From DAOSEK01 sp035363095 (GTDB taxonomy: Archaea > Nanobdellota > Nanobdellia > Woesearchaeales > UBA119), in the NCBI GenBank assembly GCA_035363095.1, contig DAOSEK010000007.1:1-55056 (forward strand): 55,056 nt of DNA. Reading direction: 5' to 3'. The notes under the pieces are model-generated. The model was not told the DNA's origin, made no database searches, and saw only the letters and a list, made by a program, of their open reading frames with translations. Both the position numbers and the translations under genes were made by a program. Shown here piece by piece: positions 8,111 through 17,825 of the stretch; position 1 is the stretch's first letter; the number at the start of each line of letters is the position of its first letter.

Positions 8111-11100
8111 TTATTGTTTTTTTATGCTAGACTTATTAATAAAACTCTTAAATCCTCTCTTTGCAATGTTATAAGCCGCAATTTTATCAGGGTCATTAAT
8201 CTCAGACAAGAATTCAAAAGTATTCTGAATATGTTTAGTGTCAAAACCACAAGAATTTTCCTTACCACATATGTATTGCTTTTTTGAGAATTTTAGTTCA
8301 ATCTCTTTTTCCTTTCCCCAATTCCATTTTTTTTCACAGTAAGGACATTCCTTACTTGTTCCCTCTTTACTGACAAAGATTAATGCTCCAAATTGGGAAG
8401 AATCGTTCCTACTCATTCTAAAGCTACTTCTTATCTCAAGATAATCTTTTATATGTGGTGGAACCATACCCAAAGTTTGAAACTTTTCAATTAACGCATG
8501 TTCAAATCTATTTGAAATGTTTATATTCAAATCTTCAAAGTGTTTTATCAATAATTTATGATTCAAATCTTCTAAAACGACTATTCCCGGATAATATGCT
8601 TGCAAGTAAGAAATAACGCCAACCATATTGGCTACAAGTGCGTCTCGGAGATGATTTATTTTTTCAATGGAAGGAACATGACTGTATGCTTTGTTACTTT
8701 TATTTTCTTTTTCACTAATCAGATGATTTAAGTAGTTCTGCAGATTTATTCTAATTCCCTCTTTAGAATATGCTGTTTTATCAGTTGTTAATAACCCTTC
8801 AAAACCCCTTCCGTATTTACTATCTTCATAAAAATAAATACTATTTGTTTCATTATCCAAAACATCACAAATCAACCTTACTGAATCTGAATTATTGCCA
8901 TCATCACTTTTCCATTTTAATTCTTTATTTTTTGCCGTTAATTTATTTTGTGCAACTAATTCAAAGAGAATTCTTTTTGCTGCCTCCTTCTTGAGTTTCA
9001 AAAATGTTAAAACATCGCCGTTTAAAATTAACTTTCCTTTTATTACCTTCGCAGTTGTTAAATCTATAGAAGTACACGTTTTTTTATTAAACCATTCTTC
9101 ATTTTCAACATTATCAATGAAATAAGAAATATTAGCAATAATCCGTTTCGGCGTTTTTTTATTTTTAGGTTTGGTTTCAATATTAGAAATGGCTGTCCTT
9201 TTATACCACTCGTTCTTTAGTTCATAAGTTTTTATATCTTCTTGACTTGTTGGAAAATTAGGTTTTAAATATTTTTTGCCTTTATACTCATATGTGTCAT
9301 TTTTGTTAAATTTTGTAATGCATAGAGTAGCTAATTCAATATTCCCCCTATCAATCCCGTATTTATAGGAGTTATCAAAATATTGTTTATTGAACTCATC
9401 ATTAAATTCTTCAATTTTTTCAAGTATTTCTTCAGTTTTGACAAATGCAAGTTTAGGGTATTTTTTGCCCGCATTAAGAGCAAAAGTGAAGCTAACTGAA
9501 TATTGCTCTTGTAAAAATCTATTTTTTATTTTTGTCAAATCAAATCCTTTTTCTTTTAGATAATCCTCAATATTTTGATTTTTTTGCCTATATCTTATTT
9601 TGATTTCTGGATTCAATCTAATAAATCTATCGCCCTCCCAAAATTTATTCCAGATTTCTTTAGTATGCCTTTTAATATCGCTTTCAGGAGTTTGATAGGT
9701 GTTTTTATTTCTTTTTTCCAGGTCATAGGAAGTTATCCTAAAGTTTAGAATGTTGTATTCTTCAAGCAACTCTTTTATCATCGAACTAGATATACTGATT
9801 TTTTCTAAATAATAACAAGCGTCTTCAAGATATTCTTCGAATTCGTTTAAGGTAGTAGCAACTTGCAACTTACTAAGATCAAAATGATTTAAGTCCAAAC
9901 GCTCATGTGCATACTCACTGATTATTAGTTTTTTCAAAAAAGAGAGGGTTAATTCATCTTTAGTTTTTATATAATTTAAACCAAAATTTCTTTTGATCCT
10001 TTTATTGGTTTCAGTATCATTACTTGCTTTTTCGCAGTTTAGTTGCTCTTCCTTTAGAACCTTTGGCATTTCCTTGACAAAGTCACTTTCTTGTGCAAAA
10101 CATAGTTTATGTAATGCCCTCATCGTTAAAGAATGAAATAAGAACAAAGAAGATTCCCCAGAAGGGTGAATTTTGCTCAATTCTCGCCTGAATTCTTGCA
10201 TATTTTCTTTGGGAACTAACCATAAGAACTTATCTTTTCCATCATCTAGGATTAGTGACCAATACCTTAAATTTTGGCTTTCAATTTTTTCCTTTCTGAT
10301 TGCTTTTATTTTCGTTAATAATCTACCTCTTTCCTGAGCTTTCTTTTTAAATTTATCGTTGCAAAAACCATAATAAGATTTGAAATAGTTATTATGTGAT
10401 TTTCCTCTTGTCCTTCTTATAAAATAGAAACCTATTTCTTTCTTTAGCTTTGTTATTTCTTTTTTTGTTTCTTCAGGAAGGTTGTTATTACTATCTTTTG
10501 ACTCATTTAATTCTTCAATCTTTTTGGTTAATTTAATTACTTCACCTAAACAATAACTGTCTTTAAATAATTCTTGTGTATATATCCTTATTATAATTTG
10601 GTTATTGTACACAAAACTTACTTCATTATTTTCTTTTTTTTTAAATTCACTCAAAATTTGATCTTTACTGAATCCTTTACGAATAAATTCAAACAAACGT
10701 GACTTTTGAGAAGATTTATACTGTTTCATTGCAATATATTCTTTATCTAGCTCTTCAAACTTTTGGTTCAAATCAGCAAGAATGTTATCATACCTTTTTG
10801 GCTCTTTATTTATAGCATAATAGTTCATGCTACCTTGAGCGATTACAACACCTGCACTTTTAGAGGGCAAATATTCTTGAATGCATAAATTTAATACTTT
10901 TTCAAAATTTTCAACTACTCCTTGAAGTTTCAGTATTTGTTCCTGCGAATTTTTATGATTTATACAAGTGCTAAAATCCTTAACAAATGAAAAAGAATAC
11001 TTGCCGTTAAATAATGAAAGAATATACGCAATTTCGCTTTTTTTAGTTTTATTAAAATCTTGTTGTTTTGTTAATTCTATGAGTGCCTTTAAATTATTTT

Positions 11101-11431
11101 GCCAATTATTTAACCACTCAATTAGCTTGTTTGGAAGGTAACTAAAATTTGAGAGGGAATAGTTTTGGATTTTCCCATTAGAGTAAAACTCATTTTTGAA
11201 ATATATTTTTAGCCATTGCTTTTTGATCGAGACTAAACTATTAAGTTTATTATAATTATTTTTAGTATAAACTAGTTCTTCGAAAATATCTTTTAGAGAA
11301 TTGCCAATGTCAACAAGTTTATTTAAGTCTACATTATCAGACTCAAGTTTCGGAAGCTTGCCATTTTTATGCTCTAATTTGAATCTTATTGATTTGTTAT
11401 AGGAATAATGATTTTTAAATTGAATTAGCAT
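8111..11431 (-). CDS. cas12a2: Second type V effector, Cas12a2-like nuclease
   Basis: Large RuvC nuclease of 1,106 aa from the ATG at 11431; an ATG at 11455 would add 8 residues and overlap cas12a. I prefer 11431 because the product then begins MLIQFKNHYSYNKSIRF, like Cas12 N-termini, one base after the cas12a stop. RuvC-I is YGIDRGNIELATLC (D694), RuvC-II VVLEDLN (E954), RuvC-III DKIAAYNIAKRG (D1082). A zinc ribbon (CPYC, then C-x5-C) lies between II and III instead of the Cas12a Nuc domain. From memory the layout and motifs such as GIDRG-x3-LATLC and RL-x-PE match Cas12a2, an RNA-triggered nuclease that degrades DNA and causes growth arrest. It is clearly diverged from the neighbouring Cas12a. 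A distinct V subtype is the alternative. Confidence 0.82.
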   Translation of the reverse strand: MLIQFKNHYSYNKSIRFKLEHKNGKLPKLESDNVDLNKLVDIGNSLKDIFEELVYTKNNYNKLNSLVSIKKQWLKIYFKNEFYSNGKIQNYSLSNFSYLPNKLIEWLNNWQNNLKALIELTKQQDFNKTKKSEIAYILSLFNGKYSFSFVKDFSTCINHKNSQEQILKLQGVVENFEKVLNLCIQEYLPSKSAGVVIAQGSMNYYAINKEPKRYDNILADLNQKFEELDKEYIAMKQYKSSQKSRLFEFIRKGFSKDQILSEFKKKENNEVSFVYNNQIIIRIYTQELFKDSYCLGEVIKLTKKIEELNESKDSNNNLPEETKKEITKLKKEIGFYFIRRTRGKSHNNYFKSYYGFCNDKFKKKAQERGRLLTKIKAIRKEKIESQNLRYWSLILDDGKDKFLWLVPKENMQEFRRELSKIHPSGESSLFLFHSLTMRALHKLCFAQESDFVKEMPKVLKEEQLNCEKASNDTETNKRIKRNFGLNYIKTKDELTLSFLKKLIISEYAHERLDLNHFDLSKLQVATTLNEFEEYLEDACYYLEKISISSSMIKELLEEYNILNFRITSYDLEKRNKNTYQTPESDIKRHTKEIWNKFWEGDRFIRLNPEIKIRYRQKNQNIEDYLKEKGFDLTKIKNRFLQEQYSVSFTFALNAGKKYPKLAFVKTEEILEKIEEFNDEFNKQYFDNSYKYGIDRGNIELATLCITKFNKNDTYEYKGKKYLKPNFPTSQEDIKTYELKNEWYKRTAISNIETKPKNKKTPKRIIANISYFIDNVENEEWFNKKTCTSIDLTTAKVIKGKLILNGDVLTFLKLKKEAAKRILFELVAQNKLTAKNKELKWKSDDGNNSDSVRLICDVLDNETNSIYFYEDSKYGRGFEGLLTTDKTAYSKEGIRINLQNYLNHLISEKENKSNKAYSHVPSIEKINHLRDALVANMVGVISYLQAYYPGIVVLEDLNHKLLIKHFEDLNINISNRFEHALIEKFQTLGMVPPHIKDYLEIRSSFRMSRNDSSQFGALIFVSKEGTSKECPYCEKKWNWGKEKEIELKFSKKQYICGKENSCGFDTKHIQNTFEFLSEINDPDKIAAYNIAKRGFKSFINKSSIKKQ

Positions 11432-11432
11432 C

Positions 11433-14400
11433 TTAGATGTACCTTTTTGTAGCATAATTTATAAAATCAAATCTATCAATTTTTAGATCTAACTTTTCAT
11501 TAGTATCTGACTTTTTAATTTTTTCAATCAACATCAATCCCTTTAATGCTATGTGATACGCCCCATTTGCGTCTGCATCCTTAACCTCATGATCCTGTGC
11601 ATTCCTTGAATCAAAGAAGTGCCCTTTTCTATCCTTGACACAGGATAAAATGAAGTCATAATTGCTCATCCTAAACCCGTCGCCTAATTTCTTCTTGAAT
11701 TCTTTGATTTCGTAATCAGTATAAGAATTTCTAAGTTGAAGTACACGCTTAAATAACTCTGTCAACTTTTCATAAAAAGACCTGTCCTCAACTCTGATAA
11801 TTTGATCAACAATATTTTCTGCTGAGGTGTATTTTATTTCATTATAATCGAATAATTCTTTCAATTCTTTTGTTACATTTATCTCTTTAGTCTTCCAATT
11901 GTAGTTATTCTCTTTATCTTTGGTCTTAATTAACTTAGTTCCATTACTCCACACAGACCAATTGTCCCTCAATAACCTGCTTTTGTTATTTTCTGAAGAA
12001 AAATCAAATAAATTAAAATTGAATTCAAATAAATCTTCATCATTTTTAAATCTGATAAATTTAAACTTCTTAAAGAAATTTCGAGAGTTATCTACATTTT
12101 CAAACTTAGGAAAGAGTAAATTGGTAAAACCTGTCTTTGGACAGATATTTGATGTTTTGTAAGCATCAACGTAAAAAATTATTCCTGATTGTTTACCTAA
12201 TTTTTTAAAACTATCAAATTTATTTGTCAATTGATATGCTTTGAAACTTCCACCGCTTTGATTGTTATTTCTTTCTTTAAAAACCAAATAATTTAACTTA
12301 TCGATAAGCATCTTCTCAAACTTTTGATATATCTGTTTTTCGATTTTAAATCTTCCCCTTTGAAATCCAAAGTTTAAATCTTCAAGGACTATTATAGCAT
12401 TGCTTTCAATAGCTAATTTTGCAATCTTATGAATCGCATGAGAAAGATATCCTGTTTTCATTTCTTTGATATTTACAATATTTTTCCACGTTTTCCTGGC
12501 CTTATCCCGCTCTCCCTCAATAAAGTCAAGCTTTTCCTGATAGTTCAACTTTCGGTGCAGATCATCAGAAATTATATTAAACGAATTTTGTTCAAGTATA
12601 TTCCCCCGAGAGTCAATTAAGACATAATAAGCAAGATTTCGCTCGCCTCTATCAATTCCCAAAATATTGATTTCCTCGTTAGTATTATGAATATATTTGT
12701 TAACTAGTCTATTGAGAACTTTATTTTTTTCTCCCACTTTAAAATTCAAAGTGACTGGACAATAAAAGAAAAACTTATCTTCAGTATATCGTTCATTTTT
12801 TATTAAATCGTAAATAAAAGTGCTTTTCTCTTTGCCATTGATAGGATTCTTGTTTTTAATCTCCTGATTCTTAGGATGAGTTATGTCCCTTTTGCTAGAC
12901 GCTTTCCTAAAGAATAGCTCTGCGCCACCGTTCAATTTATGAACGGGGTCTTTAATATTCTCTTCAGAAAATATTTCTCTCCAGTATATCGTATGGAGAT
13001 TTGGCTTACTTTTCTTGTTAGGATCCATTTCATTTCTTATCGAAAAATCTGAAAAATCCTTATTCCATATCTGAAAGAGATATAACTTGCCTTCATCTAT
13101 AAGTTTATTCACGTAATTCTTATCGATCCCAACAAACTTCATTTTGTGAGTTTGAGATGAAATATCATCAAAGAATTCTCCTAGGTTTTTGTAGTCTTTC
13201 GTTGGTTTATACGAAAGATTATATGTCTCTTCGTATTTTTCAGAGTGATTTTTTAGAACACTTTTATAATATTCAATGAGTTTGAAGAGCTTATCTTTAT
13301 CAAAATTACTGCTCCTGCCAGATTTGTCTTTTTCTTTAGACTTCTGAAATTCCTCAAATTCTTTCTTTATACTTTTGATCTCAGGGTTCCAGCCAACTGT
13401 CTCGACACCCTTTTTTGCCTTCTCTGAAAAACCCAATCTGGAGATTTGTTTATTGATATTCCCAAGGTCTTTGTATATCATCTTCATAAAAGAAGAATTT
13501 TTAATAAATATCTCGGGATGTTTGTCTTCCCGCAGGACATTTTTATCTTCTTCAACATTAATTACTCCTAAAAAAAAGGATTTGCCTTCCTTAAAAATAA
13601 AAGAATAGTTTTTATCGTGTTCCTTATTCAAATCCCAACCTGAAGCTAAAGTAGCACTTTTAAAATTCAGTTTAAACTTTTTCGTACAAAAAGGCTTTTG
13701 AGTAACATAATTTCTTACTCTGTTGTATAAAAGGATAATTTCCCCTAATTTTCCAAATATCTCATCAAAACCATTATAAAAATCAGCATTTAAATCTAAT
13801 GCATCAGTTCCTTTATCCCCTTCAGATTTCTTGAAATCAATATGCAGTGGCTTTACAAAGTGATATATATTCATAATAGAATCTAAAAAATCCTTAATAA
13901 CTTCAACATCATTTGCAGACGTTTCATCCTTTAAGTCACCATCTTTATTTCTATCAATTTGTTTGAAAGCTGAGTACTTTTCTTTTAAGTCTTCAAAAAG
14001 GTTCATATTAGCATTATCTATTACACCACTGAAATTAAGGAAATAATCAATCAAAGATTGTTTTTTCTCTACGTTAATTAAACTGATTCCTCCCTCAATT
14101 TCGCTTATTGAGAAATACTTGCTTTTCATTTTTTTTTCTACTTCTTTTATACATTGTTTCTCAGTTAAATCTTTGCTTTTGGACTCTAAAATAAAATACT
14201 CTTTCAATCCCTCATGTATCTTGTTCCAGTCTCCGAAAATATTTTGTGAAATCTTTGTTAAATTATTATCATTTTTTAAGTATACTGAATCAACATCACA
14301 CTCTTTTAACTTTGCAATAACAGATTGAATTTTATCAGAAATATTATTGAAATGCACATAGAACTCATCTATTTTTTGAAACACTTCATTTTTGTCCTTA

Positions 14401-15458
14401 AATTGCTCCAAAACAAAAGAAGCGGACTCGCGATCACTAAGAATCTGTTTGAATAATGGACTTAATTTCAATTTTCTTATCTTCTTTTGCTCGGTTTTCT
14501 CTTGTAGCGTCTTTGATAATTCTTCGATATACTCGTTGACCCCTTTTATTTTCAGATTGTGCTCTAGAGACTTTCCTCCAATAAGCAAATTATGTAACTC
14601 TATTCCAGCTTGATTTAAACAGTTGCTAATATTATCTAACGAAAAGAATTCTTCTAAAGACTGTCCATTTAACTCACTTTTAAAATTCTCTTCAATTTTT
14701 TTATAATCAAAGTCTATTAACTTCCTTGCCTCTTTAAATCTAGAAACATTATCCAAAAATTTGGGCATATTGTCGTGTACTATTCGAAATATAATTGACG
14801 TTGGAATTTCTTTCTCCGAAAAGATGTTCTTTCTATTCTTAAAAAAACCATTAAAATAAGTAACCCATCTTTTAAATTTCAGTACTAAGTCCTTGTCCTG
14901 TTGCCTATTCTTGCAATCTAGCCAATCTGGGAGAATCTTATTAATAAAATCTTTACCAAAAAGAACACCAAAATTTTTAATTTTTTTGATTTTGTCATAG
15001 ATTTTAGCTCGCAAGTCTTTCTGATATTTAGTATATTCCTCTCTTAAGGTCTGATTTTTTGTATCTTTTTTTAACCCATTATAAACCCTTTCTAAAGCTT
15101 CAATGTCTTCAGTTTCAATCTTGATTTCAGATAAACATATCTCAATGAATTCCCTGTAATAATCATCCATTATCTTTTTGACTTGATTGAATTCTTTTTC
15201 TCGTTCTTCGTCTTCTTCAACCAAACCTTTCTTTTCAATGAATTCTTTAGTCTTCCCAAGCGGTTTTAATTCAAATCTCAATGTTTTTTGTAGACTATAC
15301 AGATTTGTAAATTCATCCCAAATTGATTCTTTTGATTTTTCAAAATTCGAAACATTATAAAACGTTAAGCTCTTTGAGTTGTTGTTATTGCCACCTTCTT
15401 TAGAAATCGAGGTCTTCAGCTCTTCTTTTAACATATTATCTATTTTGCCTATACCCAT
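11433..15458 (-). CDS. cas12a: Cas12a (Cpf1) RNA-guided DNA endonuclease
   Basis: Full-length Cas12a (1,341 aa), which processes its own crRNAs and cuts PAM-flanked DNA. The REC lobe starts at LYSLQKTLRFELKPLGKT (~53-70). The WED region has ITHPKNQ with H861, in the position of the pre-crRNA-processing His, and TEDKFFFYCPVTLNFK. RuvC-I is LGIDRGERNLAYY (D936), RuvC-II VLEDLNFGF (E1026), RuvC-III DADANGAYHIALKG (D1296). The Nuc domain keeps the Arg in QLRNSY and FDSRNAQ. All catalytic residues are present, so it is probably active. The N-terminal ~50 residues are a low-complexity extension; an internal ATG at 15434 is a possible start. It is first in the operon and lies next to an array carrying the Cas12a crRNA stem-loop. 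Confidence 0.97.
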   Translation of the reverse strand: MGIGKIDNMLKEELKTSISKEGGNNNNSKSLTFYNVSNFEKSKESIWDEFTNLYSLQKTLRFELKPLGKTKEFIEKKGLVEEDEEREKEFNQVKKIMDDYYREFIEICLSEIKIETEDIEALERVYNGLKKDTKNQTLREEYTKYQKDLRAKIYDKIKKIKNFGVLFGKDFINKILPDWLDCKNRQQDKDLVLKFKRWVTYFNGFFKNRKNIFSEKEIPTSIIFRIVHDNMPKFLDNVSRFKEARKLIDFDYKKIEENFKSELNGQSLEEFFSLDNISNCLNQAGIELHNLLIGGKSLEHNLKIKGVNEYIEELSKTLQEKTEQKKIRKLKLSPLFKQILSDRESASFVLEQFKDKNEVFQKIDEFYVHFNNISDKIQSVIAKLKECDVDSVYLKNDNNLTKISQNIFGDWNKIHEGLKEYFILESKSKDLTEKQCIKEVEKKMKSKYFSISEIEGGISLINVEKKQSLIDYFLNFSGVIDNANMNLFEDLKEKYSAFKQIDRNKDGDLKDETSANDVEVIKDFLDSIMNIYHFVKPLHIDFKKSEGDKGTDALDLNADFYNGFDEIFGKLGEIILLYNRVRNYVTQKPFCTKKFKLNFKSATLASGWDLNKEHDKNYSFIFKEGKSFFLGVINVEEDKNVLREDKHPEIFIKNSSFMKMIYKDLGNINKQISRLGFSEKAKKGVETVGWNPEIKSIKKEFEEFQKSKEKDKSGRSSNFDKDKLFKLIEYYKSVLKNHSEKYEETYNLSYKPTKDYKNLGEFFDDISSQTHKMKFVGIDKNYVNKLIDEGKLYLFQIWNKDFSDFSIRNEMDPNKKSKPNLHTIYWREIFSEENIKDPVHKLNGGAELFFRKASSKRDITHPKNQEIKNKNPINGKEKSTFIYDLIKNERYTEDKFFFYCPVTLNFKVGEKNKVLNRLVNKYIHNTNEEINILGIDRGERNLAYYVLIDSRGNILEQNSFNIISDDLHRKLNYQEKLDFIEGERDKARKTWKNIVNIKEMKTGYLSHAIHKIAKLAIESNAIIVLEDLNFGFQRGRFKIEKQIYQKFEKMLIDKLNYLVFKERNNNQSGGSFKAYQLTNKFDSFKKLGKQSGIIFYVDAYKTSNICPKTGFTNLLFPKFENVDNSRNFFKKFKFIRFKNDEDLFEFNFNLFDFSSENNKSRLLRDNWSVWSNGTKLIKTKDKENNYNWKTKEINVTKELKELFDYNEIKYTSAENIVDQIIRVEDRSFYEKLTELFKRVLQLRNSYTDYEIKEFKKKLGDGFRMSNYDFILSCVKDRKGHFFDSRNAQDHEVKDADANGAYHIALKGLMLIEKIKKSDTNEKLDLKIDRFDFINYATKRYI

Positions 15459-15497
15459 TGTTGCACCCGCTACATAACATCATAAGATATATCCAAT

Positions 15498-15508
15498 ATA
15501 TTTAAAGC
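15498..15508 (-). promoter_or_regulatory. Putative TATA box for the cas operon
   Basis: On the minus strand GCTTTAAATAT resembles an archaeal TATA box. It lies about 40 bases before the cas12a ATG, predicting a transcript start near 15475 and a short 5' leader. All cas genes downstream are packed with gaps under 25 bases, so this may drive the whole operon. Confidence 0.5.
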
Positions 15509-15933
15509 TTACGCGCAATTGTCCATTGCATCATTTCATAAATTGTTCAATATGTACTTAATCGGGTTATAAAACTCAATTACTCAGATATTCCATAAAA
15601 CACGGAATAAAATACATGGAAAAACTCTAAAACTGGATACAATTTAGTTATATCCACATTTTAATTTAGTAATTTCTAGTCATACTATTTGAAATAACAA
15701 GATTTATAATTGCACTTGGGAGAGACATATCCCCATAACCTAAAGTCATTTTGTAAGTCTTACCCGAATATATGTTTAAATATGTATACATTCTACTTCT
15801 ACCGAAGACAAATCTTCTCTAATATAAAATTTAAGACACAAATCCTTAAATAGGCTTGGAAATGAAATAAACAATCATATTTACCAATATAGCACCAAAT
15901 AAAGTGCTTATTTTTAAAACAAAGGTGAAATCA
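15509..15933. other. Divergent intergenic region between cas12a and an unknown gene
   Basis: About 425 AT-rich bases with no gene seen on either strand. It holds rightward TATA-like stretches near 15770-15785 (around GTTTAAATAT) and 15842-15855 (CTTAAATAGG). Either could serve the gene at 15934. No array-like repeats or anti-repeat were noticed. Confidence 0.5.
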
Positions 15934-16716
15934 ATGTATGCTGAAAGAAACCAACAACGAATCCAAGAGAACGTATTAACAGATGTTATTACACAATACC
16001 TTAATGATAATAAAGACTGTTTGCTTTATTTAGGAACATGCGAAACAGAAGATGATGGCTTAGATCCATTAGTATATTCAACAATCCTTGAACCTAATCC
16101 TGATTTTGGAAAATTTAAATATGGAGACCAAAAGGTAATAAATGGAGAACTAAGGAAAAGAGAAGGATTAGAATGTTTTGCAACAACATATACAAACGCA
16201 TTAAATAATCTATCAAGAAAAATAAAGCCAGATAGTTTATCCTATAACTGCGAGATTTCAGAGGATAAACTTTCGGAAAATACAATCGATAAGATTATTA
16301 AACGCGGAATAAACTTTTATATTAAATCCAAAGGTGAAGATTTGGAAGTATTAGGAAAAATATGTTTTCGTGAATTTGGAAATATTACCATTTTTTCAAA
16401 TGATTTTAAAAACCTTTACGAAATGAACAGGGCGTATAACTTAAGAATTATGCCACCGGAAATAATTGATGATATCAAAAAAGGAATCCAAATCAACAGA
16501 AAAATAAAAGATATACAAAAAGATTCAAAAGATTTCTCATTTGTTTCAGATAACTTTAGTATACAATACCTAACACAGAATTTCTTCACTCAAGATTTAG
16601 AACAGGTTAGAAATGATCTAATTGAGATACTAAAGCCTTTTAAGTTTTCAAAAGAAGCAAGCGATGGACTTCTTGTTTGGATGCTACTTTCAGACTTTCC
16701 TTTTGCAAGAGAATAA
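15934..16716 (+). CDS. Hypothetical protein divergent from the cas operon
   Basis: I do not recognise this 260-aa protein. It appears soluble: no signal peptide and no membrane helix. The sequence is mixed alpha/beta with acidic and basic stretches; the middle (residues ~120-165) reads as alternating strands. The start at 15934 is chosen over an upstream ATG at 15904 because AAAGGTGAAATCA precedes it with a good ribosome-binding site. Base composition matches its neighbours. It faces away from cas12a across a shared promoter region, so a defence or regulatory link is possible, but nothing in the sequence proves it. Confidence 0.7.
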   Translation: MYAERNQQRIQENVLTDVITQYLNDNKDCLLYLGTCETEDDGLDPLVYSTILEPNPDFGKFKYGDQKVINGELRKREGLECFATTYTNALNNLSRKIKPDSLSYNCEISEDKLSENTIDKIIKRGINFYIKSKGEDLEVLGKICFREFGNITIFSNDFKNLYEMNRAYNLRIMPPEIIDDIKKGIQINRKIKDIQKDSKDFSFVSDNFSIQYLTQNFFTQDLEQVRNDLIEILKPFKFSKEASDGLLVWMLLSDFPFARE

Positions 16717-16781
16717 GGGTATAAAAATAATATCAGATTTTTATAATTTAGGATTGTGAAAATTTAAAAATAAATAGAATT

Positions 16782-17786
16782 TTATAACTCAATAAGTTCG
16801 TATTTTAAAGAGCCAAGACCAATCTTATTACCATAATCAACCTGCATTGATTTATCCTGCTTACTAACTATATTGAATTCTGCGTGCTGGTTTGCTAAAT
16901 CAAGGCTTGCTTTATCTATTGCAATAGGGTCGTATCCAAGCAAAAATCCAATGTCTGGGATTAATTTTTTCTGAGAAATTCCAACGCAATCACAAAGTGG
17001 CGTTATATCCTCTAAAATATTTAAGTATATAATTCTTTCAGAACCAATCTTTTTTATTACCGCACCAGCGTATTCAACAATCTTTTTTGCAAGCTCTTTT
17101 GATGTTGAGCCTCTCCAAGGTACAGTCACAGCTTTTTTTGGACAAACAGCAATGCACATCGCACACCCTTTGCATTTTTTAGGGTCTATTTTTGCCTGAT
17201 TCTCAAAAAGCGAGATTGCATTAAAATCGCAATTTTTAACACAAATTCCACAACCTATGCACTTTGAAGAATTTACAATAGGCTCTACACTTGAATGCAT
17301 TGCAAGTTTTCCTGACCTTGAGCCTAAACCCATTCCAATGTTTTTCAATGCTCCTCCATATCCTACCATCTCATGACCCTTAAAATGAGATATTACTATC
17401 ATTGAATCATATTTTGAAATACCTTTGCCAAGCCTTGCTTCTTTTAAAACCCCAAAATCTATTGGAACTGAGATGAATTCATTGCCTTTTTGACCATCCA
17501 ATATGTCTATAGGCGCAAAATCAAAACCATGATGAATTGCAGTTTCAATATGGTCCTTTGAATTCGTTCTTGAGCCTCTATAAAGAACATTGCACTCTAC
17601 TAATACAGCAGATTTTTTCATTTCAATGACTTTGTCATAGATCAATTTGACAAGCTTTGGCGAGCTATATGTTGTACAACCCTTTTCCCCAAAATGAGTT
17701 TTTATTGCAACATCAAGACCAAGCCTTTTAAAATCACAAACCTCAATTAGCTTTTCTACCGTCTTTGAAAAATATACTTTCTCCAT
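16782..17786 (-). CDS. DUF362-type protein with two 4Fe-4S clusters
   Basis: Cytoplasmic 334-aa protein. An N-terminal DUF362 domain (VAIKTHFGEKG, VECNVLYRGSR, ISHFKGHEMVGYGGALKN) surrounds a two-cluster ferredoxin insert, CIGCGICVKNC and CKGCAMCIAVC, around residues 175-215. A C-terminal part with GISQKKLIPDIGFLLGYDP completes the domain. Such proteins are widespread in anaerobes, with no settled function; a redox or metal-handling role is likely. It stands alone, with repeat elements upstream of its start. All eight cluster cysteines are present. Confidence 0.88.
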   Translation of the reverse strand: MEKVYFSKTVEKLIEVCDFKRLGLDVAIKTHFGEKGCTTYSSPKLVKLIYDKVIEMKKSAVLVECNVLYRGSRTNSKDHIETAIHHGFDFAPIDILDGQKGNEFISVPIDFGVLKEARLGKGISKYDSMIVISHFKGHEMVGYGGALKNIGMGLGSRSGKLAMHSSVEPIVNSSKCIGCGICVKNCDFNAISLFENQAKIDPKKCKGCAMCIAVCPKKAVTVPWRGSTSKELAKKIVEYAGAVIKKIGSERIIYLNILEDITPLCDCVGISQKKLIPDIGFLLGYDPIAIDKASLDLANQHAEFNIVSKQDKSMQVDYGNKIGLGSLKYELIEL

Positions 17787-17825
17787 TTCTCTTTTCCCAC
17801 TTTTGTTTATTGTTTAAAAATATTT

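Noticed and set aside
7881..8174. Plus-strand frame opposite the Bro-N gene
   Set aside because: The minus-strand product has clear Bro-N residues and operon spacing; this is its shadow.
8770..9125. Plus-strand frames inside the second effector gene
   Set aside because: They lie opposite a long, motif-bearing coding region and have no features of their own.
8111..11431. Second effector as a TnpB transposon protein
   Set aside because: It is over twice TnpB length, has a Cas12-like N-terminal half and no transposon ends nearby.
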